64,000 nucleotides of DNA from Polyangia bacterium (GCA_030424595.1 JAUHWG010000005.1:1-64000); one strand, 5' to 3'; shown: positions 24,762 to 33,743, counted from the first letter of the stretch. Numbers and translations are program-made. Notes: generated from the letters alone by a model not told the origin.

Positions 24762-24794
24762 AGGCCGAGATCGTAACAGCGATCTCGGCCTTTC
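24762..24794 (+). terminator. Rho-independent-type terminator after the RHH-like gene
   Basis: A 12-bp perfect stem (AGGCCGAGATCG at 24762-24773, CGATCTCGGCCT at 24780-24791) with a 6-base loop, followed by TTTCG. The T run is short, as usual at this GC content. Confidence 0.75.
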
Positions 24795-24882
24795 GCGCGC
24801 ACGGCGCCACCGCTGAAAATGCCGTCCAGACAGATGAGCGCGGCCGGGGTCGCCCGGAGGGCTACCATCCTCGCGAGACCCC

Positions 24883-26511
24883 ATGACGAAGAAGTACCTG
24901 CGGTCCGTACGACACCTGCTCTCACGTCGCCGGGCGATCCAGGCGATGGCCACGCTCGCAGCCACCGGCTGCTCCGGGGATGACATCGGCGCCTCCTCCG
25001 ATACGGGGACGGGCACCGAGACGGGGACGACGAGCTCGACGGAGTCCACCAGCTCGACGGGCTCCACCAGCTCAAGCACCAGCGGAGACGAGACCACCGG
25101 CGGCAGCGCGTCCGAGACAGGCACGACGACCTCCGGCGAGACCAGCAGCACCGGCGAGACCAGCACCGGCGAGACCACCGGGGTCGCCCCAGACGAGTGC
25201 ATGGACGGCTCCGAGGTCGACGCCGACACGCTCCTCGCCGGCATCGATCACATCGTCGTCCTGATGATGGAGAACCGCTCCTTCGACCACTACTTCGGCG
25301 CCCGCAAGCTCGTCGAAGGAGAGGCCTCGAACGGCCTGACCGGCGACGAGAGCAACCCCAACTACGAGGGCGAAGAGGTCCCGGTCTACGTCTCGACCGA
25401 GTTCGAGCCGAAGGATCCGCCCCACGGCTGGGAGTCCTGCCACTTCCAGTTCAACCTCGGCGACAACAACGGCTTTGTCCTCGAGAACCAAAAGGCGAAC
25501 CCGGGCTTTGAGCACGAGGCGATGGGCTACCACGTCCGCGAGCACCTGCCGGCGATCTACGACCTCGCCGACAACTTCACCCTCTGTGACAACTGGTACT
25601 CGTCGGTGATGGGCCCGACCTGGCCCAACCGCTTCTACTTCAACGCCGCGACCTCCGGCGGCGAGAAGGACAACTCGCCAAAGCCGAGCCTGAAGACGAT
25701 CTGGCACAGCCTGGTCGAGGCGGACGTCTCGTCGCGGATCTACTTCACGGACGTCCCCTGGGTCGCCGGCGCCTTCCCCCTCGTCCCGACGGTGTGGAGC
25801 CGCTTCGCGGAGGGGTTCGCCGGCTTCAACATCCTGACCCTGACCAACCCCTACAGGCTCGACAACTTCTTCGACGACGCCGAAGCGGGCGTGCTGCCCG
25901 CGGTCTCCTTCATCGATCCCGGCTACACGTCGAACGACGACCACCCCGAGCACAACATCCAGCTCGGCCAGATCTTGATCGGCTCGATCTACAAGGCGAT
26001 GGCCGAGAGCCCGCAGTGGGACCGGTCGCTCCTGGTGATCACCTACGACGAGCACGGCGGCTTCTACGACCACGTCGCCCCGCCCAAGACCATCGACGAG
26101 CGGGCGAATTTTGAGCAGCTCGGCTTCCGGGTGCCCTCGCTGGTGATCGGCCCGAGCGTCCGCCGCGGCTGCGTCAACAGCACCCAGTTCGAGCACGTGT
26201 CGGTGCTGACGACGATCGCCCGCCGCTTCGGCCTGCCCTGGCTCAACGAGCGTCACGAGAAGGCCCCCGACCTGTCCGGCTGCATCCACCCGGACTACAT
26301 CGACGACCCGCAGCCGCCGCCGAAGATCCGGCCGCTGACCGTGTCCGTCGCCGCGATGCTCCAGGGGGTCGGCGAGAAGACCAGCCAAGAGGAGCTCTTC
26401 GCCGCCCTCGGCGTCGAGCTCGACGAGAAGTTTCGCCGCGAGGTCCAGGCGTCGACGCTCCGCCTCCTCAAGCGAGCCGAGTCCCTCGGCGTAGCGATCC
26501 TCAGGCCCTGA
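24883..26511 (+). CDS. Phospholipase C/acid phosphatase-family phosphoesterase lipoprotein
   Basis: A 542-residue exported enzyme from ATG 24883. The N-terminus has a twin-Arg-like motif (SRRRAIQ) and a lipobox-like AATGC with Cys30, so Tat export of a lipoprotein is plausible. Residues ~31-105 are a Thr/Ser/Gly/Glu linker. The catalytic domain starts with HIVVLMMENRSFDHYFGARK (about 122-141), the nucleophile/metal motif of the PLC-AcpA superfamily. It continues through YSSVMGPTWPNRFYFNAAT and VITYDEHGGFYDHVAPP (about 384-400). Family members hydrolyse phospholipids or phosphomonoesters at the cell surface. No Tat or secretion gene is adjacent. Confidence 0.9.
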   Translation: MTKKYLRSVRHLLSRRRAIQAMATLAATGCSGDDIGASSDTGTGTETGTTSSTESTSSTGSTSSSTSGDETTGGSASETGTTTSGETSSTGETSTGETTGVAPDECMDGSEVDADTLLAGIDHIVVLMMENRSFDHYFGARKLVEGEASNGLTGDESNPNYEGEEVPVYVSTEFEPKDPPHGWESCHFQFNLGDNNGFVLENQKANPGFEHEAMGYHVREHLPAIYDLADNFTLCDNWYSSVMGPTWPNRFYFNAATSGGEKDNSPKPSLKTIWHSLVEADVSSRIYFTDVPWVAGAFPLVPTVWSRFAEGFAGFNILTLTNPYRLDNFFDDAEAGVLPAVSFIDPGYTSNDDHPEHNIQLGQILIGSIYKAMAESPQWDRSLLVITYDEHGGFYDHVAPPKTIDERANFEQLGFRVPSLVIGPSVRRGCVNSTQFEHVSVLTTIARRFGLPWLNERHEKAPDLSGCIHPDYIDDPQPPPKIRPLTVSVAAMLQGVGEKTSQEELFAALGVELDEKFRREVQASTLRLLKRAESLGVAILRP

Positions 26512-26560
26512 GCCGACCGCCCCCTGTCGCGGTCGGGTTTCGTGGTAGGTTGCCGGCGCC

Positions 26561-28900
26561 GTGGCCTACGTCGTCCTCGCCCGGAAATACCGTCCGCAGA
26601 CCTTCTCCGACCTGATCGGCCAGGAGCACGTCACCCGTACGCTGGGCAACGCGATCACCCACGATCGGGTGCATCACGCGTACCTCTTCTGCGGCGCCCG
26701 CGGGCTCGGCAAGACCACCTCCGCCCGCCTCCTCGCGAAGTGCCTGGTCTGTGCGGAGGGTCCGACGCCGACCCCCTGCAACGTCTGCGGCGAGTGCGTC
26801 GCGGTGACCGAGGGCCGCTCGGTCGACGTCATCGAGATCGACGGCGCGAGCAACAACCGCGTCGACGATGTCCGCAACCTGCGAGACCAGGTCCGCTACC
26901 TCCCGCAGACCGCCCGTCGCAAGATCTACATCATCGACGAGGTTCACATGCTCACGGGCTCGGCGTTCAACGCCCTCCTCAAGACCCTCGAGGAGCCGCC
27001 CGAGCACGTCACCTTTATCTTCGCCACGACCGAGGTCCACGAGCTACCGGCGACGATCCTCTCTCGGGTCTCGCGCTTCGACTTCCGCAGGGTGCCGAGC
27101 GCTCGCCTGGTCGAACACATGCAGACGATCCTCCGCTCGGAGGGCGTGGCCATCGAAGAGGCAGGCCTCTTCCTCGTCGCCCGCGCCGGCGGCGGCTCCG
27201 TCCGCGACTCCCTGACCCTGCTCGACAAGGTGATCGCCTTCGCCGACGAGTCGGGGACGATCTCTACGGAGGAGGTGCGGGTCGTTCTCGGGGTTCCGAG
27301 CCACCTCGCCGTCGCCCAGCTCGCGACCGCCGTGCTCGGACGCGACGCCGACGCGACGCTCCGCGAGTTCGACCGGGTCGTCGCCTCGGGGCAGGGCCTC
27401 CAGCAGCTCGCGATCGCCTTCCTCCAGCACCTCCGCAACCTCGTGGTGGTCAAGCTGACCGCGAGCCGTGACGTGCTCCTCGACGCCTCGCAGGCGGAGT
27501 TTGACCTGCTCCAGGAGCAGGCGGCGGCGATCGAGCCCAGCGTGCTCAGCCAGCTCTTCGACCGCTTCGCGCGGGTCGTCGACGCCCTCGCGCACACACG
27601 AGTGCCGCGACTCATCCTCGAGATGGGGTTTCTAGACCTCGTCCACGCCGAGCCGGTCTTGCCCCTCGGCGGACTCATCGAGCAGCTCGAGCAGATCTCC
27701 AGCGGCGCACCGGCGCTGAACGGCGCCCCGGGAAGATCTCCTCCGCGGGAGATCTCATCGCGACGAGCCGGCCCGTCGCGACAGCAACACCCTTCGCAGG
27801 GGTCTTCATCCCCCACGCCGCGCGAGAGCGCTCCTCCCTACGGCCGCCCGCCGCAGGAGTCGAGCCCCCCCGGGTCTCGGCCCTCCCCGAGGCCCTCAGA
27901 GCCTCGGCCGACGCCCAGACCTGAGAGCCGGCCCGCCAATCGTCCGGCCCGGCCCGCGCGGGGGCCCGAGGGTGGAGACTTCTCCGCCGAGCTGATGCGC
28001 ATGGGCGCAGAGTCCGGAATTCCCGGCAGCGTCGCGTCAAGCGCCCCGCGGCGCCAGAATCAGAGCCAGAGCCAGCACCAGAGCCAGAGCCAGCAGCCCC
28101 AGCACGGCGACCACCGCGGCAATCACGGCCCGGGAAACTACGGCCCGGGAAACTACGGCCCGGGAAACTACGGCAGACAGGGCGACCACGGGCCACAGGG
28201 CGACCACGGGGGCCCACGGCGCTCCCATGGAGCGCCCCGCGAGCCGAGCCGACCCGCGGCGAAGCCCGAGGAGCCCCCCGAGGAGCCTGCGGAATTTCCT
28301 CCCTGGCCCCCCGATCAGACAAGCGCTGCCTCGCCAGCGCACCGCTCCGGACGACCGCCCGGCGACGCCCGCCCGATGGTCAACCCCGGCCCGCCGATAG
28401 CCGACCCGGGCCCGCAGGATGACCCCAATTGCGCGACAGGCGCATGCCCAGGAGCTCCGCGCCAGCCCTCCGATCAGGTGATCGTCTGGCCCGAAGACGA
28501 GCCGTTTGTCGCTTGGGAGGAGTTCCTCGCCCGGATCAGCGAAGGTGAGCCACAGCTCCACGGAGCCCTCGCCGACATGGGGCTGTCGGCGATCGACGAC
28601 GGCAAGCTGGTCCTCGCGTGCCCCCCCGACCAGCATCATCGCCGCAGCCAGATCCAGATGAACAAGGCGATCTTCCAGGAGCTCGCCCACGTCCACCTGG
28701 GGGCGCCCTACGAGATCGAGATCATCGACGGCGAGCCCGAACTCCCCGGTCTACCGAGCCTCTCCCTGATCCATGAGCAGCGGCGGCTGGCGCTGCAGCG
28801 CCAGGTCGACCAAGAGGCCCGGATTCACCCCGGCATCCGCGCCCTCGTCGACTCCTTCGACGCCCAGATCTCCAGCGTCAAACCGCTCATCAGCTCGTAG
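26561..28900 (+). CDS. dnaX: DNA polymerase III subunits gamma/tau (clamp loader ATPase)
   Basis: Starts at GTG 26561 (VAYVVLARKYRPQTFSDLIGQ). The AAA+ clamp-loader core occupies the first ~370 residues: Walker A GARGLGKTT near 46-54, a four-Cys zinc module (CLVCAEGPTPTPCNVCGEC), Walker B KIYIIDEVHML, and SRVSRFDFRRV (SRC-like sensor region). Then a long disordered tau linker (about 375-640) is rich in Pro, Arg, Ser, Gln and Gly, with QSQSQHQSQSQQ and three copies of GPGNYGP. The C-terminal ~130 residues are folded and may bind DnaE/DnaB. At 779 residues it is longer than most, owing to the linker. I saw no A6G slippery site, so frameshifted gamma is not evident. ybaB and recR follow. Confidence 0.95.
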   Translation: MAYVVLARKYRPQTFSDLIGQEHVTRTLGNAITHDRVHHAYLFCGARGLGKTTSARLLAKCLVCAEGPTPTPCNVCGECVAVTEGRSVDVIEIDGASNNRVDDVRNLRDQVRYLPQTARRKIYIIDEVHMLTGSAFNALLKTLEEPPEHVTFIFATTEVHELPATILSRVSRFDFRRVPSARLVEHMQTILRSEGVAIEEAGLFLVARAGGGSVRDSLTLLDKVIAFADESGTISTEEVRVVLGVPSHLAVAQLATAVLGRDADATLREFDRVVASGQGLQQLAIAFLQHLRNLVVVKLTASRDVLLDASQAEFDLLQEQAAAIEPSVLSQLFDRFARVVDALAHTRVPRLILEMGFLDLVHAEPVLPLGGLIEQLEQISSGAPALNGAPGRSPPREISSRRAGPSRQQHPSQGSSSPTPRESAPPYGRPPQESSPPGSRPSPRPSEPRPTPRPESRPANRPARPARGPEGGDFSAELMRMGAESGIPGSVASSAPRRQNQSQSQHQSQSQQPQHGDHRGNHGPGNYGPGNYGPGNYGRQGDHGPQGDHGGPRRSHGAPREPSRPAAKPEEPPEEPAEFPPWPPDQTSAASPAHRSGRPPGDARPMVNPGPPIADPGPQDDPNCATGACPGAPRQPSDQVIVWPEDEPFVAWEEFLARISEGEPQLHGALADMGLSAIDDGKLVLACPPDQHHRRSQIQMNKAIFQELAHVHLGAPYEIEIIDGEPELPGLPSLSLIHEQRRLALQRQVDQEARIHPGIRALVDSFDAQISSVKPLISS
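28128..28175 (+). repeat. 15-bp tandem repeat inside the dnaX linker
   Basis: Three in-frame copies of a CCCGGGAAACTACGG unit encode the GPGNY pentapeptide repeats in the tau linker. The period keeps the frame, so copy-number change would only alter linker length. Confidence 0.9.
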
Positions 28901-28939
28901 CAGCGGCCGCCTTCATTTTTCGCTATCCTCCCCGGCGAT

Positions 28940-29266
28940 ATGAGCGACTTCGATCTCGGCGCGATGATGAGCCAGGCGCAGCAGCTGCGCGAACAGATGG
29001 AATACATGCAGAAGGCCCTCGAGACCCAGCAGGTCGAGGGTTCGGCTGCCGGTGGGAGGGTCAAGGTCGTCGCGACAGGCGGCCAGCGGATCGTCAGCGT
29101 GGAGATCGATCCCGCCGTCCTCGAAGAGGACCGCGAGATGATCCAGGACCTGGTCACCGCCGCCGTCAACATCGCCCTGGACCGCTCCCGCGACCTCGCG
29201 AAGGAGCGTATGGGCTCTGTGATCCCGCCCGGCCTGATGGGCCCCGGTGGAATCCCCGGCCTGTGA
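28940..29266 (+). CDS. YbaB/EbfC-family nucleoid-associated protein
   Basis: A 108-residue protein with the family layout: N-terminal helix (LGAMMSQAQQLREQMEYMQ), beta hairpin core (GGRVKVVATGGQRIVSVEID), then a C-terminal helix (MIQDLVTAAVNIALDRSRD) and a Gly/Pro/Met tail ending GGIPGL. These dimers bind DNA in a tweezer fashion and nearly always sit between dnaX and recR, as here. It ends by overlapping the recR start (GTGA), so translation is coupled. Confidence 0.95.
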   Translation: MSDFDLGAMMSQAQQLREQMEYMQKALETQQVEGSAAGGRVKVVATGGQRIVSVEIDPAVLEEDREMIQDLVTAAVNIALDRSRDLAKERMGSVIPPGLMGPGGIPGL

Positions 29267-29871
29267 CTCGTCCGAACGACGGCAACAACCCGCTTGAGCG
29301 ACTCTCGGCCCTCCTCGCGAGGATGCCGGGGATCGGCGGGAAGACGGCGATGCGCCTCGCGCTCTCCCTGGTGCGCGCGGATGAGGAGTACGTCGCGGCC
29401 CTCTCCGAGGCGATCGGGACCATCCACCAGCGCTTGCGCTTCTGCTCGATCTGCTGCGATCTATGCGCAGAGGAGATCTGCGAGCGATGCCGGGACGCCC
29501 GCCGCGATCGCTCGATCATCTGCGTCATCGCCCAGCCCCAGGATCGGATGGCGATCGACCGCTCGGGGGCCTTCAGCGGCCTGTACCACGTGCTCCACGG
29601 AGTCCTCGACCCCCTCAGCGGGGTAGGTCCCGCAGAGCTCAAGGTCTCCGAGCTCCTCCAGCGCGTCGGCGAGGGAGAGGTCCAAGAGGCGATCGTCGCC
29701 ACCAGCCCCAACGTGGAGGGCGACGCAACCGCGCTCTACCTGGCCAAGCTGCTCCGCCCCCTGGGCGTCCGCGTCTCGCGGATCGCCTCAGGCGTCGCCG
29801 TGGGCGGGGAGCTCGAGTATGCGGATATGAACACGGTGCAGCGCGCCCTCGCAGACCGCCGGTCCCTATAG
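29263..29871 (+). CDS. recR: Recombination mediator protein RecR
   Basis: 202 residues from GTG 29263, overlapping the ybaB stop by 4 bases. Helix-hairpin-helix (LLARMPGIGGKTAMRLALSL), a Cys-rich zinc module (CSICCDLCAEEICERC, about 57-72), a Toprim domain (SIICVIAQPQDRMAIDRSG ... EAIVATSPNVEGDATALYL) and the C-terminal GGELEYADMNTVQRAL are all present. RecR with RecO loads RecA on SSB-coated gaps; recF starts at the far end of this window. Length is normal. Confidence 0.97.
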   Translation: MTRPNDGNNPLERLSALLARMPGIGGKTAMRLALSLVRADEEYVAALSEAIGTIHQRLRFCSICCDLCAEEICERCRDARRDRSIICVIAQPQDRMAIDRSGAFSGLYHVLHGVLDPLSGVGPAELKVSELLQRVGEGEVQEAIVATSPNVEGDATALYLAKLLRPLGVRVSRIASGVAVGGELEYADMNTVQRALADRRSL

Positions 29872-30142
29872 ATGGCGCTCGCGGGCCTGCGGCGGCGGAA
29901 AAGGCTTGAGCGCGAGCCGGCGATCGTGCACACATGTCAAGCTCGATCGGGGGCGCCGTCAGGGTGGGCCCTTTTTGCGCGACAGTCATCGTTCCCAACG
30001 ACCTTGGATGCTCGCTTTGCACCGCGCATGGTCGTCGATATCCCAAACTTGGGCCGTAGACTTGGCCCCATGAGTTTGTTAGGTTTTTCTCGCCCTCGGA
30101 CATAGGTCCGAGCTCAACCGCAGCGCCTCAGGAGTCCCTCCC

Positions 30143-30634
30143 TTGAACATGCTGAATCCCCAGCTCGTGATGTATGACGAGGAGCTCAAGCAGATCCAAG
30201 CGATCGCGACAAAGCTCCAGCAGGACTCACGGGCCCAGACGATTCTCCTCGTCGACAAGAATGGCCAGCTTATCGCCGCGTCTGGCAAAGCCGACGAGCT
30301 CGACACCACGTCGCTAAGCTCGCTCGTCGCCGGAAACGTCGCAGCGACCGGCGGTATCGCCAAGCTGATCAAGGAAGACGAATTCACCGGCCAGTTCCAC
30401 GAGGGGAAGGGGATCTCGATCCACATGAGCCTCGTGGGTCGTCGGGTGATCCTGGTCGTGCTCTTCGACAAGAACACGACCCACGGGCTCGTCCGTCTCC
30501 GCGTCAAGAAGGCCAACCTCGACCTCACGAGGATCTTCGAGGAGCTCGCGGTCAAGGCTGCCAGCTCGCCGGCGTTCGATCCCTTCGGTGGCGAGATCAC
30601 CGACGACGACATCGACAACCTCTTCAACGAATAG
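30143..30634 (+). CDS. mglB: MglB, Roadblock/LC7 GTPase-activating protein for MglA
   Basis: Start set at TTG 30143 because AGGAG (30130-30134) lies exactly 8 bases before it; an ATG two codons on is the alternative. The product aligns by eye with Myxococcus MglB throughout: PQLVMYDEELKQI, ILLVDKNGQLIAASGKAD, DTTSLSSLVAGNVAATGG, RRVILVVLFDKNTTHGLVRL, and the C-terminal EITDDDIDNLFNE that contacts MglA. MglB dimers sit at the lagging pole and stimulate GTP hydrolysis by MglA, setting front-rear polarity for gliding. mglA follows after 20 bases. Confidence 0.95.
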   Translation: MNMLNPQLVMYDEELKQIQAIATKLQQDSRAQTILLVDKNGQLIAASGKADELDTTSLSSLVAGNVAATGGIAKLIKEDEFTGQFHEGKGISIHMSLVGRRVILVVLFDKNTTHGLVRLRVKKANLDLTRIFEELAVKAASSPAFDPFGGEITDDDIDNLFNE

Positions 30635-30654
30635 CAAAGCGAGAGCTGCCGCCG

Positions 30655-31242
30655 ATGTCCTTCATCAACTACAGTTCCCGCGAGATCAACTGCAAGCTGG
30701 TCTACTACGGGCCCGGCCTGTGCGGGAAGACGACCAACCTCCAGTACATCTACGACAAGACTCGGCCAGCCGCGAAGGGGAAGATGATCTCCCTCGCCAC
30801 CGAGACTGAGCGGACCCTCTTCTTCGACTTCTTGCCGCTGAGCCTCGGCGAGATCCGCGGCTTCAAGACCCGCTTCCACCTGTACACAGTGCCAGGTCAG
30901 GTCTTCTACGACGCGAGCCGGAAGCTGATCCTCAAGGGCGTCGACGGCGTCTGCTTTGTCGCCGACTCGCAGCTCGCCCGTTGGGACGCGAACATCGAGA
31001 GCCTCGACAACCTCCGGATCAACCTCAAGGAGCAGGGCTACGAGCTCGACAAGCTCCCCTACGTGGTCCAGTACAACAAGCGCGACCTCCCCGAGGTCGC
31101 CAGCGTCGAGGACCTCGCCAAGGAGCTCAACCCCACCGGTGTCCCGTCCTTCGAGGCGGTCGCCCCCGAGGGGACCGGCGTCTTCGACACGCTCAAGGCG
31201 CTCGCCAAGCAGGTGCTCGCCGAGCTCAAGAAGAGCTCCTAG
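30655..31242 (+). CDS. mglA: MglA, small Ras-like polarity GTPase
   Basis: A 195-residue GTPase with the MglA signature. The P-loop GPGLCGKT (19-26), the YDKTRPAAKGKMISLATETERTL switch I region, FHLYTVPGQVFYDASRKLIL (switch II with TVPGQ instead of DTAGQ) and the NKRDLP specificity motif (about 142-147) are present. MglA-GTP recruits gliding and type IV pilus machinery at the leading pole. It is co-transcribed with mglB and followed by a hairpin terminator. In this family the P-loop lacks the Gly12-equivalent arrangement of Ras but is active. Confidence 0.97.
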   Translation: MSFINYSSREINCKLVYYGPGLCGKTTNLQYIYDKTRPAAKGKMISLATETERTLFFDFLPLSLGEIRGFKTRFHLYTVPGQVFYDASRKLILKGVDGVCFVADSQLARWDANIESLDNLRINLKEQGYELDKLPYVVQYNKRDLPEVASVEDLAKELNPTGVPSFEAVAPEGTGVFDTLKALAKQVLAELKKSS

Positions 31243-31272
31243 AGGCCCTGGCGCTGCGAGCCAAGCGGAGAG

Positions 31273-31297
31273 AGCCCCGGCCTAGACCGGGGCTTTC
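31273..31297 (+). terminator. Terminator of the mglBA operon
   Basis: Perfect 8-bp stem AGCCCCGG (31273-31280) / CCGGGGCT (31287-31294) with a 6-base loop and a short TTTC tail, 31 bases after the mglA stop. Confidence 0.7.
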
Positions 31298-31427
31298 GCG
31301 TTCTCGGGGATCGCTCCCAGCTCCGATCCTGGAGACCGATCGGAGCGCCTTTCGATCTGCTCATTCGGACAGATCATCGGTCATCGCCTGAGCACCTCAG
31401 CGACGCTCCGAGGAGCCGCGCGGTCGA

Positions 31428-32540
31428 TCATCGCCGCGAGGGCGCGGCCCCTCGCACGCCGAGATGAGCGCCCACGGCGGGGGTCCGCACCTTCCAGATC
31501 CACCCGTCAAAGAGGAAGTGCAGCACCGACGTCCCCATGTAGTAGACGAGGTAGACGTCGGTCTTCCGGTGCTCTCGAAGGCTGAGGAAGAGCAGCAAGA
31601 GCAGGCCGGAGAGCAAGACGCCGAAGATCCACGGCTGCCGCATCCAGCGGGCGACAAGCCCCTTGTTGGTGGGATCTCGGCTGAACTTCCGCTCGCCGAA
31701 GTGATGGACGAAGGCGACGTACTCGAGGGCGTGGGCCACCCCAAAGCAGAGGTAGCCGATCACCGGGCCGTGGACGAGGAAGACCGCGAAGAGCGCTGCG
31801 GTCGAGGTGAGGAAGAGCAGACGCGGCGCCCGCGAATTGACCTCGGCCCGCACCTCGTGACGTAGCCAGCGCCCGAAGACCACGGCCCAGAGCGAGGCCG
31901 ACCCGCCGAGGAGAACCCAGGGGAGCGGGCCCTCGAGGATCGGCCGGAGCACGCGCAGCAGACGGGCCGCGTTCGCGTGGCTCGCGAAGGTCTCCGCACG
32001 AAAGACCAACACAAGCGCGGCGACCAGGAGCACCGTCGACCAGAGCAGCGCGAGGTCCCGCTTGCCATGGGCGCTCACCTCGAGGCCCCCGCGACTCTTG
32101 CCGCCGTAGACCCGGAGGATCCCGTAGCGCTGCATCACCGTGTGCCAGATGTTCCAGGCGCCGACCACCACGAGAACGACCATCCACGGCGAGACGCCGG
32201 CGACGAGCTCCGTGCCTCGGAGGGCACGCATGAGGCCGATGACCACGAAGACGAGCAAGGGCGCAACAACAAATTCACGCGCCCGGCGCGAAAATGTTCC
32301 CTGGTCCCCGTAGACGAGGACGAAGGTGTAGTGGCGGTGGACGTAGGTGATCGCGAGGGCCACCAACGTCGCCAACGCCAGCGCTGGGGTCGCCGTGGTG
32401 CCCGCCTGCCCGTCTAGACCGAGGCCGTAGACCACCCAGAGGTAGAAGGGCACCCAGCAGAATCCCAAGCAGCCCAGATCCCACCACGGAGCGCGAAGCC
32501 AGGCGCTCGTCGCATTCGCAGACGCAGAGGAGGTACTCAT
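31428..32540 (-). CDS. Polytopic membrane protein with conserved-looking His/Asp residues, unknown family
   Basis: Start at ATG 32540 (MSTSSASANATSAW); 370 residues with about nine membrane helices. Intramembrane polar motifs stand out: YVHRHYTFVLVYGD (67-79), WNIWHTVMQRYGI (129-141), CFGVAHALEYVAFVHHF (265-281) and SVLHFLFDGWIWKVR (338-352). The repeated His pairs plus Asp345 resemble metal-ligand sets of membrane-bound oxygenases or desaturase-like enzymes, but no canonical HxxxH/HxxHH box set is complete and I cannot assign a family. It is convergent with mglA and divergent from the Gln-repeat protein; 129 bases separate the two starts, so they share a control region. Confidence 0.7.
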   Translation of the reverse strand: MSTSSASANATSAWLRAPWWDLGCLGFCWVPFYLWVVYGLGLDGQAGTTATPALALATLVALAITYVHRHYTFVLVYGDQGTFSRRAREFVVAPLLVFVVIGLMRALRGTELVAGVSPWMVVLVVVGAWNIWHTVMQRYGILRVYGGKSRGGLEVSAHGKRDLALLWSTVLLVAALVLVFRAETFASHANAARLLRVLRPILEGPLPWVLLGGSASLWAVVFGRWLRHEVRAEVNSRAPRLLFLTSTAALFAVFLVHGPVIGYLCFGVAHALEYVAFVHHFGERKFSRDPTNKGLVARWMRQPWIFGVLLSGLLLLLFLSLREHRKTDVYLVYYMGTSVLHFLFDGWIWKVRTPAVGAHLGVRGAAPSRR

Positions 32541-32669
32541 CGTAGATCGTAGGGGCGCAGCATGCGTTCTGATTTTGTAGTTGGAGCGGCTGGAGCGCTG
32601 TGTATTATGCCTTTCGATCGACATCCCGTTCCACGTCGATCAAACACTGAGCGGAGCTCTCATAGAACG

Positions 32670-33719
32670 ATGGCGTCTGACGACTGGATCCAGGAATCAC
32701 TCGCGCGACTGGAGGGCCTCGAGGCCCAGCGCACTAGCACCGAAGCCGCCCTTGAGAGCGCGACGGACACGGACGAGCTTCGAGCGCTCTCCCAACAGCT
32801 CGAGCAGCTCGAAGCCGAGATCGCCAGCCTCTACGAGGCGCTCGAGGCCGCCGCAGAAGAGGGTGACGACGACGGAGGCGGGGCCACCGACGACGACATC
32901 GACTCTGCGCCGACGGGGCTCTTTAGCCGCGAAGACCTGACTGCGATGGCCGCCGCACAGGGCGCTCCTCCGCTGCCGACGAGCGTGCCCCAGCCCGGCG
33001 AGGAGCAGATGCCCCCGCCACAACAGCCGGCCGCAGCTCCCCAGCAACAGCAGGGCTTCGGCGCTCCCCAGCAGCAGCAGGGCTTCGGCGCTCCTCAGCA
33101 GCAGGGCTTCGGCGCTCCTCAGCAGCAGCAGGGCTTCGGCGCTCCTCCTCAGCAGCAGGGCTTCGGCGCTCCTCCTCAGCAGCAGGGCTTCGGCGCTCCT
33201 CAGCAGCAGGGCTTCGGCGCTCCTCCTCAGCAGCAGGGCTTCGGCGCTCCTCCTCAGCAGCAGGGCTTCGGCGCTCCTCCTCAGCAGCAGGGCTTCGGCG
33301 CTCCTCAGCAGACCTTCGCCGCGAGCTACGAAGGTGACCTCGACGACGATCTCAAGCCGAAGAGCAAGGGCCCGCTGATCGGGATCATCTTCGTGGTCCT
33401 CGCCGCGGCCGGTGTCGGCGGCTACTTTGCCCTCGCTGGCGGAGGCTCCGACGCGGTGGAGCCCGACAGTCCCTCGGGTCCGGCCAAGGTCATCAAGGCC
33501 GGCGAGATCCCCCCGGACACGCAGGGCCCCAAGGGCGCCAAGGGTGCCAACGTCGACTCCGTGGAGGGATCGCAATTCAAGGAGGGCTCCTCGCGCCCCA
33601 GCGGCGGCAGCCGACCCAGCGGTGGCGGCAGCGGCACCAAGACCAAGAAGAAGAAGCCGGACGACAAGACGAAGATCGTCGAGACTGACGATCCGCTGGC
33701 CGGCATCGACGGCCGATAG
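32670..33719 (+). CDS. Single-pass membrane protein with PQQQGFGAP repeats, unknown function
   Basis: ATG 32670 (MASDDWIQESLARL) is chosen; the open frame runs 36 codons further upstream without protein character. Residues 1-70 form a predicted coiled coil (LEGLEAQRTSTEAALES, LSQQLEQLEAEIASLYEAL), then an acidic stretch, then ~11 copies of a PQQQQGFGAP-like decapeptide (about 125-215). One membrane helix (LIGIIFVVLAAAGVGGYFAL) lies near residue 235-255. The outside tail is Gly/Ser/Lys-rich (PSGGSRPSGGGSGTKTKKKK). The layout is cytoplasmic coiled coil, disordered repeats, membrane helix and periplasmic tail. Phase separation or a spacer role is conceivable but unsupported. A hairpin follows the stop. 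Confidence 0.8.
   Translation: MASDDWIQESLARLEGLEAQRTSTEAALESATDTDELRALSQQLEQLEAEIASLYEALEAAAEEGDDDGGGATDDDIDSAPTGLFSREDLTAMAAAQGAPPLPTSVPQPGEEQMPPPQQPAAAPQQQQGFGAPQQQQGFGAPQQQGFGAPQQQQGFGAPPQQQGFGAPPQQQGFGAPQQQGFGAPPQQQGFGAPPQQQGFGAPPQQQGFGAPQQTFAASYEGDLDDDLKPKSKGPLIGIIFVVLAAAGVGGYFALAGGGSDAVEPDSPSGPAKVIKAGEIPPDTQGPKGAKGANVDSVEGSQFKEGSSRPSGGSRPSGGGSGTKTKKKKPDDKTKIVETDDPLAGIDGR
33040..33310 (+). repeat. In-frame tandem repeat encoding PQQQGFGAP units
   Basis: About eleven 27-33 bp copies around CAGCAGCAGGGCTTCGGCGC, nearly identical in DNA as well as protein, which implies recent expansion. All length variants are multiples of three. Confidence 0.95.
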
Positions 33720-33743
33720 CCGACACCGAGCCTCGACGAAGCC

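Noticed and set aside
29872..30142. Small SRP RNA gene near dnaX-recR
   Set aside because: The conserved GGAA/AGCAG apical loop of 4.5S RNA is not found in this gap.
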